Shown here piece by piece: positions 1-8,184 of a DNA stretch of 64,000 nucleotides. A program made the position numbers and the translations under genes. Source of the DNA: Blautia luti (GTDB taxonomy: Bacteria; Bacillota; Clostridia; Lachnospirales; Lachnospiraceae); contig NZ_AP028156.1 in the NCBI RefSeq assembly GCF_033096465.1, forward strand, positions 3,304,501 through 3,368,500. Direction: 5' to 3'. The notes below the pieces were generated by a model. That model ran no database searches. It had not been told where the DNA came from and saw only the letters and a list, made by a program, of their open reading frames with translations. Every line of letters starts with the position of its first letter. Positions within the stretch are counted from its first letter, which is position 1.

Positions 1-718
1 TTAATCCTCCTGCCACTGCACACACACCTGCCCATATACTGATTGAAGCAGAAAATAATGCGCCGGAAATGTTTGATACCACTATATAGACACCTGAACA
101 GATAAGAATTCCTGCTGCCATTGCCACTGATGCTTTTTCTCCTGTCTTAAAAAGTAAAATCCCGAAATCTAATGAACCTGATACGAGATATGCTGTCAAA
201 ATATATATCACTGTCTGCAAATTTGATACTTCCCATGTATTTCCTGAATATAATGCCAATAACATAATAACTGTAAAATTAACGCTTCCGATAACCATCA
301 GCCCTGCTGCCGCACACATTCTGGTATCAAAATAACAGGTTGCTCCCAACTCTGCCATTTTTCCAAAATATAACTTGTTAATCCCCCAGACAGAAAGCGT
401 GCTCAAACAACCAGAAATTATCATACTTACCATTATCGCATCATTTTTCCCTGTTCCTGCATACTGCAAAAATACCATCAGCGCAAAACCTGCAAAAACT
501 GCCATAATATACACAATTACATATGTTTTATCTATAAGTCTGAATTGCTGCCACAAAATATCCCTCAATGAAATCTCTGTTCTTTTTCTCTGCTTTTTAT
601 TTTCATTTTTGTCGATCTCATTTTGAAGATATTCATACATTTTTAATATCCGCTTCTGTTCCGGACAAACCTGTATTTCCGCTTTTTGAAAAAGCCGTCT
701 GATATCTTTATCCTGCAT
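1..718 (-). CDS. membrane protein downstream of ECF sigma factor (3' end outside window)
   Basis: An open frame runs from an ATG at 718 to the left edge (239 codons, no stop seen), so the C-terminus is missing from view. The first ~60 residues are hydrophilic and highly charged; after that hydrophobic segments alternate with short loops, roughly at residues 68-87, 98-112, 135-155, 165-185 and 195-239, giving five or six membrane spans. The start is 2 nt after the sigma factor stop, with GGAG inside the last sigma codons, so the two genes are almost certainly co-transcribed. Position suggests an anti-sigma factor or a transporter subunit controlled with the sigma factor, but no family motif was recognised. 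Confidence 0.7.
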   Translation of the reverse strand, partial: MQDKDIRRLFQKAEIQVCPEQKRILKMYEYLQNEIDKNENKKQRKRTEISLRDILWQQFRLIDKTYVIVYIMAVFAGFALMVFLQYAGTGKNDAIMVSMIISGCLSTLSVWGINKLYFGKMAELGATCYFDTRMCAAAGLMVIGSVNFTVIMLLALYSGNTWEVSNLQTVIYILTAYLVSGSLDFGILLFKTGEKASVAMAAGILICSGVYIVVSNISGALFSASISIWAGVCAVAGGL

Positions 719-720
719 TC

Positions 721-1302
721 TCATTGATCTCCTTCCTTTATCATATTTTTCATCTGCTGAATTCCAATACGATATCTCGACTTTGCAGTAGAGAGACTAC
801 AATTCATCATCTTTGCAATATCTTTAAATTTCAATTCCTCATATGCACGCAAAATGATTACCTCCCTTACCTCCTGGGAAAGTCTGTTCAGTAGTCCTTT
901 CAGATAAAGATAATCTTCCATTTCTTTCATTTTATCTGTTCCGCAAATATCCGGATATTGCTGAATATTTTTCGTGTTTTCACTTATTTTAAGGATTCCG
1001 TTTTCATTCTCAGCTTCATAACTGCGGAGATTTTTTCCTGTCTCTTTTTTTCTCTGCTGATAATCAAAGCAGAGGTTTCTGGCAATGGTAAGAAGATATC
1101 CTTTCAGATTGTTTCTTTGATAAGATGTCCCATATTTCATAAACTTCAGGAAAGTTTCCTGCGTAATATCATAGGAATCTTCTTCGTTCTGTATCATGTA
1201 AAGACAGAAACGGAAAATGTCCGCATAATATTGTTTTATAATGTCAGATAATGCCTCTTTATCTCCGTCCCGTACTTTCTTCAGCAGCTTTCTGTCACTC
1301 AT
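721..1302 (-). CDS. ECF-type RNA polymerase sigma factor
   Basis: The 193-residue product has the two-domain layout of ECF sigma factors. Region 2 lies at about residues 8-75, with the core-binding and -10 recognition stretch DSYDITQETFLKFMKY. A charged linker follows, then region 4 at about residues 130-185, with a helix-turn-helix of the type LKFKDIAKMMNCSLSTAKSR. It would direct core RNA polymerase to a small regulon, often including its own operon. The gene behind it encodes a membrane protein, the usual place for an anti-sigma factor. The 240 bases upstream contain TATAAT- and GTGAAC-like sequences but no promoter I would commit to. Confidence 0.92.
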   Translation of the reverse strand: MSDRKLLKKVRDGDKEALSDIIKQYYADIFRFCLYMIQNEEDSYDITQETFLKFMKYGTSYQRNNLKGYLLTIARNLCFDYQQRKKETGKNLRSYEAENENGILKISENTKNIQQYPDICGTDKMKEMEDYLYLKGLLNRLSQEVREVIILRAYEELKFKDIAKMMNCSLSTAKSRYRIGIQQMKNMIKEGDQ

Positions 1303-1542
1303 TATATATTCTCCTGTTGTAAAACGTCTTACATATTATATAACCATAAATGATGTAAAAAAGTTCACAAAACTTATTACGTTTATAAAATTTCTCATGG
1401 AAAAACTGCATTGAAAGAGTTCTTCTGCTTTATATTGCATAATTACATGTTTCTGATAAATTACCCGATATGGGTATAGAAGTTATAGATGTGTACAAAT
1501 TTGCGGTAAAGAAAACCGCTTTTTGAAAAAAATATTGAAGTT

Positions 1543-2385
1543 TTACATGTTTCTTTCAAATTCTTCAAGAGAAGATACTTTCAGTGAGAGCAGGAACCAT
1601 GACTGCAATTTGGAAATATCCATCTCTGACATAATTTTTTTAGTCAGACTATCCGGAACAGAAAATTTCGATTCTAAAGAATCTATAAGAAATTGAACTG
1701 CCATTTCCTGGCGTCCCTCTTGCTTCTCTTTACGCATCATTTCCTCTAACAGCATATATCTTTCCTCCATGCTACGATCCTGCTTAATTGTATCAATCGT
1801 ATTCTGTAAATGTCTGACAAATGGATCCACAGTTGAAATTGTTTCTTTACGCCCAGTGTTTTTTACATAATCCAGAAACTGCATTAATTCCTCTGGAATA
1901 CCATCCCTGTTTTTCCCATGTGCGTTAAGATAAACAGTTTTCACGCCATCACCGATGGATTTTCCGGTTTCTTCACAGACTGTGCCTGTTGAATAGCGAT
2001 ACAATCCCTCTCCAAAAGGATCGAAATCACAGATAAAAATCACATACGTATCTGGCAGACTCTCATATGAATCTCCTGTCAGTAATGCATCCATATCTAT
2101 CTGATCATGGTAATAACGACTTCTTTTGGGAAGGAATTTCTGCAGTGTTACCTGCATTTCCACATTGAAACGTGTTCTGTCTGCATCTGCTGCGTAAACA
2201 TCCAGACGAACACCATGGTATTCTGAGTGATATGCCATAGTCTTCTCCGTCTGGATATGTACTTCTGAAATAGGAATCCCCAGTGCCAGTTCCAGCACTC
2301 TGCGACAAATTTCCGGATCAGACATCACTGCTGCAAACATAAACGCATCCCGTATTGTCAGCTCTTTAAATTTTCTGGTTATCAT
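1543..2385 (-). CDS. Rpn family / PD-(D/E)XK nuclease family putative transposase
   Basis: The 280-residue protein matches the Rpn/PF12784 group. Its N-terminus has the conserved 'tIRDaFMFAAVMSDPEICRRVLELALG' type helix, followed by an aspartate (GVRLDVYA) and the FNVEMQV strand, i.e. the D...E-x-Q core of the PD-(D/E)XK nuclease fold. Two conserved FICDFDPFG and VYLNAHGK type segments follow, and the C-terminal third is a charged helical region. Members promote RecA-independent recombination or are toxin-like nucleases; many genomes carry numerous diverged copies. It stands alone between the sigma factor and an IS remnant. A small hairpin at about 1503-1527 lies just beyond its stop. Confidence 0.85.
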   Translation of the reverse strand: MITRKFKELTIRDAFMFAAVMSDPEICRRVLELALGIPISEVHIQTEKTMAYHSEYHGVRLDVYAADADRTRFNVEMQVTLQKFLPKRSRYYHDQIDMDALLTGDSYESLPDTYVIFICDFDPFGEGLYRYSTGTVCEETGKSIGDGVKTVYLNAHGKNRDGIPEELMQFLDYVKNTGRKETISTVDPFVRHLQNTIDTIKQDRSMEERYMLLEEMMRKEKQEGRQEMAVQFLIDSLESKFSVPDSLTKKIMSEMDISKLQSWFLLSLKVSSLEEFERNM

Positions 2386-2529
2386 CCCTCTGTCCTTTCT
2401 GAGCAGAAGAACTCTTTGGACTTAGTATAGCGCAAAAAAATAGATTCGGCAAGGAAAAGCTTTCGACAACAGGAAGGTTCTTAAATGCATTATTTACGAG
2501 GATTGCTATAGATTGATTATTCCATATTC

Positions 2530-2871
2530 TTAAAACAACAGCTCCATCTGATCCCCCACTTCAATTCTCGCAGTGACAAGTTCATCCGGTTCTTTCCCTC
2601 TTTTGTGTTCGGCTTTCAGGTACTGGGTACCGCCTCTCAGACTTGCAGCGATCAGATTCAGCACATATATATTGTCAAAACGATTATAGATGGACTCTCC
2701 GCCCAGACCGGTAAGGCAGATAAGCTGTGTGTTGCTCTTTTTTGCCATATCCATCAACGGGGTCAGCAGATGGGAGGCATTGGTCTGTACGAACAGGTTG
2801 TCCATGATCAGAACCTTTCCCTCATTTTTATCTGCAAAAATGTCCGTATCATCCCGTCTCATATAATACAT
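2530..2871 (-). pseudogene. C-terminal tail of an SMC-like ATPase, probably Wadjet JetC
   Basis: Only the last ~110 residues remain. They contain a Walker B-like strand KVLIMDNLF, a D-loop-like stretch and a final lobe with TQLICLTGLGGES, as in the C-terminal ATPase lobe of Rad50/SMC coiled-coil proteins. The wording of this lobe fits the JetC subunit of Wadjet (JetABCD/MksBEFG-like) plasmid-defence systems; that assignment is from memory of the family. The Walker A half and coiled coil are gone. The frame abuts a TnpB fragment at about 2872-2890, so the break coincides with the IS remnant. JetA and JetD fragments on the same strand at 11.5-14.6 kb support the reading. Confidence 0.6.
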
Positions 2872-3262
2872 CGGTACGTTTTAAATATACACGGAACCAT
2901 TTCCAGTCATGCCCGTCGTACAGTTTCAGATATGCTTCATCTTTTCCTTCTGCTCCTTCGCGGTACATCACATCCCGGTAAAAGACCGGCATGGCATGGT
3001 TCCTGCAGGTAAGTTTCGGCCTTCCGGACAGCACTCCGGTCTCTTTCCACTTCCCCAGCCGGGTCTCATACGAAGATACACTTCCAAGCGCATGCTGGAT
3101 CGCGGACCTGCGGAGGTAAGACGGCATCTTCCTCAATTCTTCCCAGACCTGTGCGTAGATCTCTGTCAGGTAACCGACTGCCTGACGATAGATCTCCATT
3201 GTCTGACGGATCGGGATATTCTGTTTTCGTATCTCCACACCATAGCTGGATACTGTCCGCAT
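2849..3262 (-). pseudogene. tnpB: IS605-type TnpB, N-terminal fragment
   Basis: The product resembles the N-terminal domain of IS200/IS605-family TnpB, the RNA-guided nuclease ancestor of Cas12. It has the helical recognition region (MRTVSSYGVEIRKQ, then IYAQVWEELRKMPSYLRRSA) and the start of the beta-barrel. About 137 of the usual 370-450 residues are present. The RuvC-like catalytic domain and zinc ribbon are missing because the frame runs into a JetC-like sequence. The start is set by a GGAAAGGTGG ribosome-binding site before the ATG at 3262. It lies 51 nt downstream of tnpA in the same orientation. Nuclease activity is not expected, and the 3' end that normally encodes the guide RNA is absent. 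Confidence 0.75.
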
Positions 3263-3313
3263 CTTCTTCCACCTTTCCCGCAAAAACAAACGTTTCTGGA
3301 ATGATTCCTGTAC

Positions 3314-3757
3314 TCAGGGCTTTCTCTTTTCTTTTTCCTTCTGGCCTTCGATATAGGCAGATACCTGCTCACGGCTCCGGTCACTGACTGTAACGGCACA
3401 ATAAGACGGGTTCCACAAATGTCCTCCCCACAGTTCTTTTTTCAGCTCCGGATGTAAAAGGAACATCTGACGTGCAAGATTCCCTTTCATGATCTTGATC
3501 ATATCTGAAATATAAAACTGCGGCCGACAACCCACAAGCATGTGGATATGATCCGGCATGACTTCCATTGCCAGGATCTGAAACCGATACTCTTCTGCCA
3601 GATCCTGCAACATCTTTTTGCATTCCAGGTCGATCCCGTCTTTTAATACTTTCTTCCTGTATTTCGTACACCAGACCAGATGATACTGCAGAGAATATAC
3701 ATATCCTCTACCATATGAAAGCTGATTTTTATTTATATTAAATATATCTTTTTCCAT
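3314..3757 (-). CDS. tnpA: IS200/IS605-family TnpA (Y1 HUH transposase)
   Basis: At 147 residues this is the normal size for the single-domain Y1 transposases that cut and join single-stranded DNA. The metal-binding HUH motif is PDHIHMLV (His70 and His72), and the catalytic tyrosine is Tyr135 in VSAYIEGQ, both intact. The N-terminal SLQYHLVWCTKYRKKVL strand is typical. It would act on subterminal hairpins at the element ends; upstream at about 3824-3862 an imperfect GCGTC/GACGC pairing could be the left end, but this is weak. The enzyme itself looks functional although its tnpB partner is truncated. Confidence 0.92.
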   Translation of the reverse strand: MEKDIFNINKNQLSYGRGYVYSLQYHLVWCTKYRKKVLKDGIDLECKKMLQDLAEEYRFQILAMEVMPDHIHMLVGCRPQFYISDMIKIMKGNLARQMFLLHPELKKELWGGHLWNPSYCAVTVSDRSREQVSAYIEGQKEKEKRKP

Positions 3758-3919
3758 GTCTATATTATACCATATGCATTTCTTTAAGCAAACATTTGTT
3801 CTGGATATTTTTTATAAAAATTGTGCGTCTAACTCATCACTGAAGTAACGAGAATGCGACGCGCAGATATTCAAGAAATCACTCTCAAATTTTCCATATA
3901 TTATTTTATTTCTCTCCAT

Positions 3920-3947
3920 TTCAAATATATCAAAATGACTATATACT
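3920..3947 (+). promoter_or_regulatory. candidate sigma-A promoter of the sugar ABC operon
   Basis: TTCAAA (3920-3925) and TATACT (3942-3947) are separated by 16 bases and lie 46 bases before the solute-binding protein start. No clear operator or catabolite (cre) site was recognised. Confidence 0.35.
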
Positions 3948-3992
3948 TATTTTACTCGATAATCACTTTTAATAAAAAGGAGGACAAAAAGT

Positions 3993-5294
3993 ATGACAAC
4001 AAAAACAAAAAAACTGGCAGCATTACTCATGAGCGGAATCATGACACTTTCCATTGCCCCAGTTGTACATGCCGACGATAAGGTAGAGCTTACCGGTATG
4101 GTACAGCAATCCAGGTGGTACTCAGGATTACAGAGCATGGTTGAGAAACTGGAGAAAGAGGAAAATATTTCTATCGAATTTGAAGTTGTTCCAGATGACC
4201 AGTATGATAACCTGATGAAAATGAGATTAAATTCTCATGAAGCTCCAGACCTGATTGCTTATCAGTTTGCAGATTTATTTGCCGCTGTAGATCCTGAAGA
4301 ATTTTTTGTTCCATTAGATGATGAAAGCTGGGCTTCCAAAGTAAAAGCTCCCGAACTGACAGAATATAATGGAAAACATTACGGTTATTGTTTCGAAGCA
4401 TCCAACGGTTTTCAGGGACTTATTTACAACAAAGATGTTTTTGAAGCAAATGGAATAACAGAACTTCCAAAAACCTTAGATGAATTTTATGCTGTCTGCG
4501 ACAAATTAAAAGAAGCAGGAATTGTTCCTATTGCGATGCCATCAGATACCTGGGTTCCACAGATTTGGATGACCTCTGGTATGTCACGAGCACTTGGAAG
4601 TAAAGATGCTTGTGAAGATTTTGCAAATAAAATTTTAACAAATCAGGCAAAATTTAATGATTATCCAGAAATGGCTTCTGTAATTGACGAATACTTAGAA
4701 TTGTTTAAAAGAGGATACGTGAATGATGATTATATGACAGTAAGCTATGATGAAATTCTGGGACGTCTGGCAAGCGGAGAAACTGCAATGATCTATGGTG
4801 CGACAGAAATTTTAACTTCCATTGAAGAATCTTACCCTGATGCCAATCTGACTATTTTTAATCCTCCAGTAGGCTATGATGATAAAGATGTCCTGGCATA
4901 TCTTCCTACAGCAATGGGACTTGCTGTAAATAAAGATACTGAAAACCTTGATACTATTAAAAAAGTATTTGATCTGTGGAGTACTCCGGAATATGGAGAT
5001 TTATATTTCCAGTCTCGTCCAGGCTTCCCAAATATTGAAGGAATTGACGGAAACGAAGGTGCAATGAATCCAGATATCCCTAAAATCTACAACGAATATA
5101 TGGACGAAGGAAGAGTAGTCGCACAGATGAATCAGTACCTTGACACTCTCCAGCCACTGTTTGGAAATACAATTTGGGTTTACTATCTGGAAGCTCCATC
5201 TAAAGGAAATATGGATGGAAAAGCTGTTCTGGACCGTTTCCAGGAAGATGTAGATAAATTTATGACCGAAAAAGGAGCAGAAGGTTGGAAATAA
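3993..5294 (+). CDS. extracellular solute-binding protein of a carbohydrate ABC importer (family 1)
   Basis: The 433-residue protein has a basic N-terminus, a hydrophobic core and an AxA-like cleavage region near residues 24-28. It then shows the two-lobe fold of family 1 (MalE/UgpB-like) binding proteins, with typical stretches such as EAPDLIAYQFADLF and GLIYNKDVFEANGI. It would capture a sugar or sugar derivative outside the cell and pass it to the two permeases encoded next. The ATG has a strong AAAGGAGG site. Oddly, there is no cysteine in the signal region, so no lipobox, although Gram-positive binding proteins are usually lipoproteins. Substrate cannot be named from sequence. Confidence 0.9.
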   Translation: MTTKTKKLAALLMSGIMTLSIAPVVHADDKVELTGMVQQSRWYSGLQSMVEKLEKEENISIEFEVVPDDQYDNLMKMRLNSHEAPDLIAYQFADLFAAVDPEEFFVPLDDESWASKVKAPELTEYNGKHYGYCFEASNGFQGLIYNKDVFEANGITELPKTLDEFYAVCDKLKEAGIVPIAMPSDTWVPQIWMTSGMSRALGSKDACEDFANKILTNQAKFNDYPEMASVIDEYLELFKRGYVNDDYMTVSYDEILGRLASGETAMIYGATEILTSIEESYPDANLTIFNPPVGYDDKDVLAYLPTAMGLAVNKDTENLDTIKKVFDLWSTPEYGDLYFQSRPGFPNIEGIDGNEGAMNPDIPKIYNEYMDEGRVVAQMNQYLDTLQPLFGNTIWVYYLEAPSKGNMDGKAVLDRFQEDVDKFMTEKGAEGWK

Positions 5295-5333
5295 CACAAT
5301 CTCTGAAGTCTGATTAACAATATTTATTCAAAA

Positions 5334-5370
5334 GAAAGGGACTGAGGCAGAGAGCTTTAGTTCCTTTCTG
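5334..5370 (+). promoter_or_regulatory. intercistronic hairpin between binding protein and permease genes
   Basis: AGAAAGGGACT (5334-5344) can pair with AGTTCCTTTCT (5360-5370) around a 15-base loop, in the 91-base gap before the first permease. There is no U-run, so it is more likely an RNA-processing or stabilising element. Such elements allow more binding protein than permease to be made, as in malE-malF. Confidence 0.5.
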
Positions 5371-5385
5371 TTAAGGAGATCTAAT

Positions 5386-6264
5386 ATGCCCAAAAAAAAG
5401 AAATCAATTTATCCTTTATGGGTGCTTATTCCAGCGCTTTTGATATACACTGTTTTTTCCGTTGTTCCCATTGTGATCAGCTTGGTATGTTCTTTTACAG
5501 ACTGGAATATGGGCCGATTATATACACCCGCATTTAATGGAGTTGCCAATTACATCGAACTTTTAAAAGATCCTGTTTTTTTGCGTTCTATTGGCAATAC
5601 CTTTTTGTTTGCATTGGCAACTACCATCTTAAAAACAGTAGTCGGCTTTCTTCTTGCGCTTGTTATGGTAAAAAAAATACCCGGAAGAGGAATTATGCGA
5701 ACCATCTATTATGCTCCCTGTGTAATTAGTATCACGGTTGTCGGAGTGTTATTTAAATCTATTTTAGCAAATAAAGGATTACTCAATAATATCCTTCAAA
5801 TGATAGGATTAAGCAACTTAACTCATGATTGGCTTGGAAGTTATGGCACTGCTATTGGAAGTGTAATTTTGGTAGAGACATGGATGTGGGCAGGATTCAA
5901 TATGTTCATTTTCATTTCCGGTCTGCAGGCAATTCCTGAGGATTACTATGAAAGTGCTACCTTAGATGGTGCCTCTGCTTTTGCAAAGCTAAAAAACATC
6001 ACGCTTCCTTTAATTGTTCCGTCAATGACCGTTGTTGTGACACTAAGTATTGCTGGTGGTTTAAAAGTATTTGATATTATTTATGTACTCACAAATGGAG
6101 GTCCAGGTTTTGACACACAGGTTCTGGCAACTTATACCTATCAATCCTTCAGTCTCGGATTTCTTGGGGAATCATCAGCCGGAAGTGTCATTCTGGCAGT
6201 TATTGTAGTAATCATATCGTTTACTATGAATCGTTATTTTACGAAACGAGAGGTAGAAATGTGA
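5386..6264 (+). CDS. sugar ABC transporter permease, MalF/UgpA type
   Basis: The 292-residue protein has six predicted membrane segments, beginning with IYPLWVLIPALLIYTVFSVV. The cytoplasmic EAA loop that docks the ATPase is visible near residues 185-210 as YYESATLDGASAFAKLKNI. Short MalF-like permeases of the CUT1 family have this size. It forms the heterodimeric channel with the next gene product, whose GTG start overlaps its stop by 4 bases, so translation is coupled. No ATPase gene lies in the operon. Confidence 0.93.
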   Translation: MPKKKKSIYPLWVLIPALLIYTVFSVVPIVISLVCSFTDWNMGRLYTPAFNGVANYIELLKDPVFLRSIGNTFLFALATTILKTVVGFLLALVMVKKIPGRGIMRTIYYAPCVISITVVGVLFKSILANKGLLNNILQMIGLSNLTHDWLGSYGTAIGSVILVETWMWAGFNMFIFISGLQAIPEDYYESATLDGASAFAKLKNITLPLIVPSMTVVVTLSIAGGLKVFDIIYVLTNGGPGFDTQVLATYTYQSFSLGFLGESSAGSVILAVIVVIISFTMNRYFTKREVEM

Positions 6265-7082
6265 AGAAAAAACGCGCAGGAAAATGTATTCTTTTTTTAT
6301 TCATGGTTGCTTTGGCATTGTTATACGTAATACCATTTTTTATGATGGGATTGGGTTCTTTCAAAACCCAGGCAGAAGCAGCAAGATTTGACCTTGCCTT
6401 GCCATCAAAATGGCTTTTCTCCAACTATACTCATGTATTGGAATCTGGAAAAATATGGCTGGGATATCTTAACAGTATTATTATTACTATTCCCGTAACG
6501 GTGATTTCCGTTTTTTTGGGAGCAATAGCCGGCATTGTCATTTCCAGACGAAATGACAAATTATCGCAGGGAATTTATTATTATTTTATCTTTGGTCTTA
6601 CATTGACCTTACAGATTGCATCTATTTTCTTTTTGTTGCAATATTTACATATATATGGTACTTTTTTCTCTGTAATCTGTATCTTTATTTCATTACGGAT
6701 TCCTTTTACTGTTATGACATTCTGTAGCTTTGTAAAGGGAGTACCACGAGAGATTGATGAAGCATCCATAATGGACGGTTGTAATTTTTGGCAAATGACT
6801 ATTAAGATATTATTTCCAATTTTAAAGCCAATCATGGTAACTAACGTTGTAATTACCGCTATTGATGTATGGAACAATTTTATGATTCCGTTATTCTATT
6901 TGGGATCTGCAAAAAAATCAACTATCTCCATGGTAATTTACAGCTTTTTTGGACGCTACAACAGAGACTGGCAATATGTGTTTGCTGCATTGATGCTGGT
7001 CGTATTGCCAATGTTAATCTTTTTTATAATTCTTCAAAAACATATTATTGCCGGTATGACAGCCGGTGCTGTGAAAGGATAA
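6261..7082 (+). CDS. sugar ABC transporter permease, MalG/UgpE type
   Basis: The 273-residue product starts at GTG 6261, inside the last codons of the previous gene. It has six membrane segments and the EAA motif EIDEASIMDGCNFWQM near residues 165-185, as expected for the MalG-like half of a CUT1 importer. The C-terminal stretch IIAGMTAGAVKG is typical of this subunit. It would pair with the MalF-like subunit and need a separately encoded ATPase of the MsmK/MsmX type. Confidence 0.93.
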   Translation: MKKKRAGKCILFLFMVALALLYVIPFFMMGLGSFKTQAEAARFDLALPSKWLFSNYTHVLESGKIWLGYLNSIIITIPVTVISVFLGAIAGIVISRRNDKLSQGIYYYFIFGLTLTLQIASIFFLLQYLHIYGTFFSVICIFISLRIPFTVMTFCSFVKGVPREIDEASIMDGCNFWQMTIKILFPILKPIMVTNVVITAIDVWNNFMIPLFYLGSAKKSTISMVIYSFFGRYNRDWQYVFAALMLVVLPMLIFFIILQKHIIAGMTAGAVKG

Positions 7083-7093
7083 GGTGAAAACAG

Positions 7094-8164
7094 ATGAAAG
7101 CAAATTATATGGTTATTGGATATGGTTGGAGAGCTGATTTTTATTACCGGATTGCAAAACTTTTACCAGAACAGTTTTCAATATGTGCCGGTGTATTACG
7201 TACAGAGGCTCGTGCAAAAGAAGTTGCATCAAAGGAACATATTTTTACTACCGTTGATTTAGACGAAGCACTTTCTCAAAAGCCAGATTTTGCAGTCCTC
7301 TGCGTTCCACGGGAAATTGCAAAGGATTATCTCGTACAATTAATGGAAAAAGGAATTCCTGTACTCTGCGAAACACCTCCTGGAAAAAATGTCGCAGAAT
7401 TAAATGAATTATGGACATTGTCCCAAAAATATAATGGTCGTGTACAAATCGTAGAACAATATTTCCTCCAGCCTTATTACGCAAGTATATTAGATATTAT
7501 CAAGCAGGGTTATTTAGGCACAACCTCCAGCGTTATGTTATCTGCACTTCACGGATATCATGCAGTTAGCATATTCCGAAAATTTCTCGGTATTAAATAC
7601 GAAAATTGTATCATTCAGGGAAAAAAATTCTGGTCAGAAGTAACTGCTACCAATGGTCGAAATGGTTTTGATGAAAGTGGAACCATTATTCAGGAAGACA
7701 GAGACTGGGCTTTTATGCAATTTGAAAATGGAAAAAACGCCTTTTTAGATTTTGAAGGTGAACAGTATTTTTCACAAATTCGTACACGACGTTGGAATGT
7801 TCGTGGTGTTCGAGGTGAAATTAATGACAATACTGTAAGATTTCTAAATGCCTCCAATCAACCAATAGAACAATCTCTCCAAAGAGTAGACGTAGGCATA
7901 AATAATAATAGCGAATGGGCACACAAGGGAATTCTATTTTTAGATAAACAAGTTTATCAAAATCCTTTTTATCCCGCAAGAATGAACGATGATGAAATTG
8001 CCGTAGCGTCTTGCCTTGCATGTATGAAAAACTTCACAGAAAACGGAACAGAATTTTATTCATTACGCGAAGCACTTCAGGATACTTATTTATCTTTTAT
8101 GCTTGAGCAGGCAATTGAAAGCGAAAAAACAGTAAAAACAGAAACACAGCCCTGGGGCTTTTAA
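7094..8164 (+). CDS. Gfo/Idh/MocA family oxidoreductase
   Basis: The 356-residue protein carries an N-terminal Rossmann fold: VIGYGWRADFY in place of the usual GxGxxG, the PDFAVLCVPREIA strand, and ETPPGKN where most relatives have the EKP motif. A C-terminal alpha/beta dimerisation and substrate domain follows. Family members oxidise or reduce sugars, inositols or sugar acids with NAD(P). It begins 11 bases after the permease gene, so its substrate is probably the imported compound or its first product. The altered ETPPG motif, which normally holds the catalytic lysine, makes the reaction uncertain. Confidence 0.85.
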   Translation: MKANYMVIGYGWRADFYYRIAKLLPEQFSICAGVLRTEARAKEVASKEHIFTTVDLDEALSQKPDFAVLCVPREIAKDYLVQLMEKGIPVLCETPPGKNVAELNELWTLSQKYNGRVQIVEQYFLQPYYASILDIIKQGYLGTTSSVMLSALHGYHAVSIFRKFLGIKYENCIIQGKKFWSEVTATNGRNGFDESGTIIQEDRDWAFMQFENGKNAFLDFEGEQYFSQIRTRRWNVRGVRGEINDNTVRFLNASNQPIEQSLQRVDVGINNNSEWAHKGILFLDKQVYQNPFYPARMNDDEIAVASCLACMKNFTENGTEFYSLREALQDTYLSFMLEQAIESEKTVKTETQPWGF

Positions 8165-8184
8165 GAATCACGAGGGGTGAGGAC

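Larger units (their letters stand above)
2849..3757 (-). mobile_element. truncated IS200/IS605-type insertion sequence
   Basis: An intact tnpA is followed by a cut-off tnpB on the same strand. The right end is lost where the tnpB reading frame meets JetC-like sequence at about 2870. Neither end could be delimited with certainty. Since the cut falls inside tnpB, it reflects a deletion after insertion rather than a clean transposition boundary. Confidence 0.7.
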
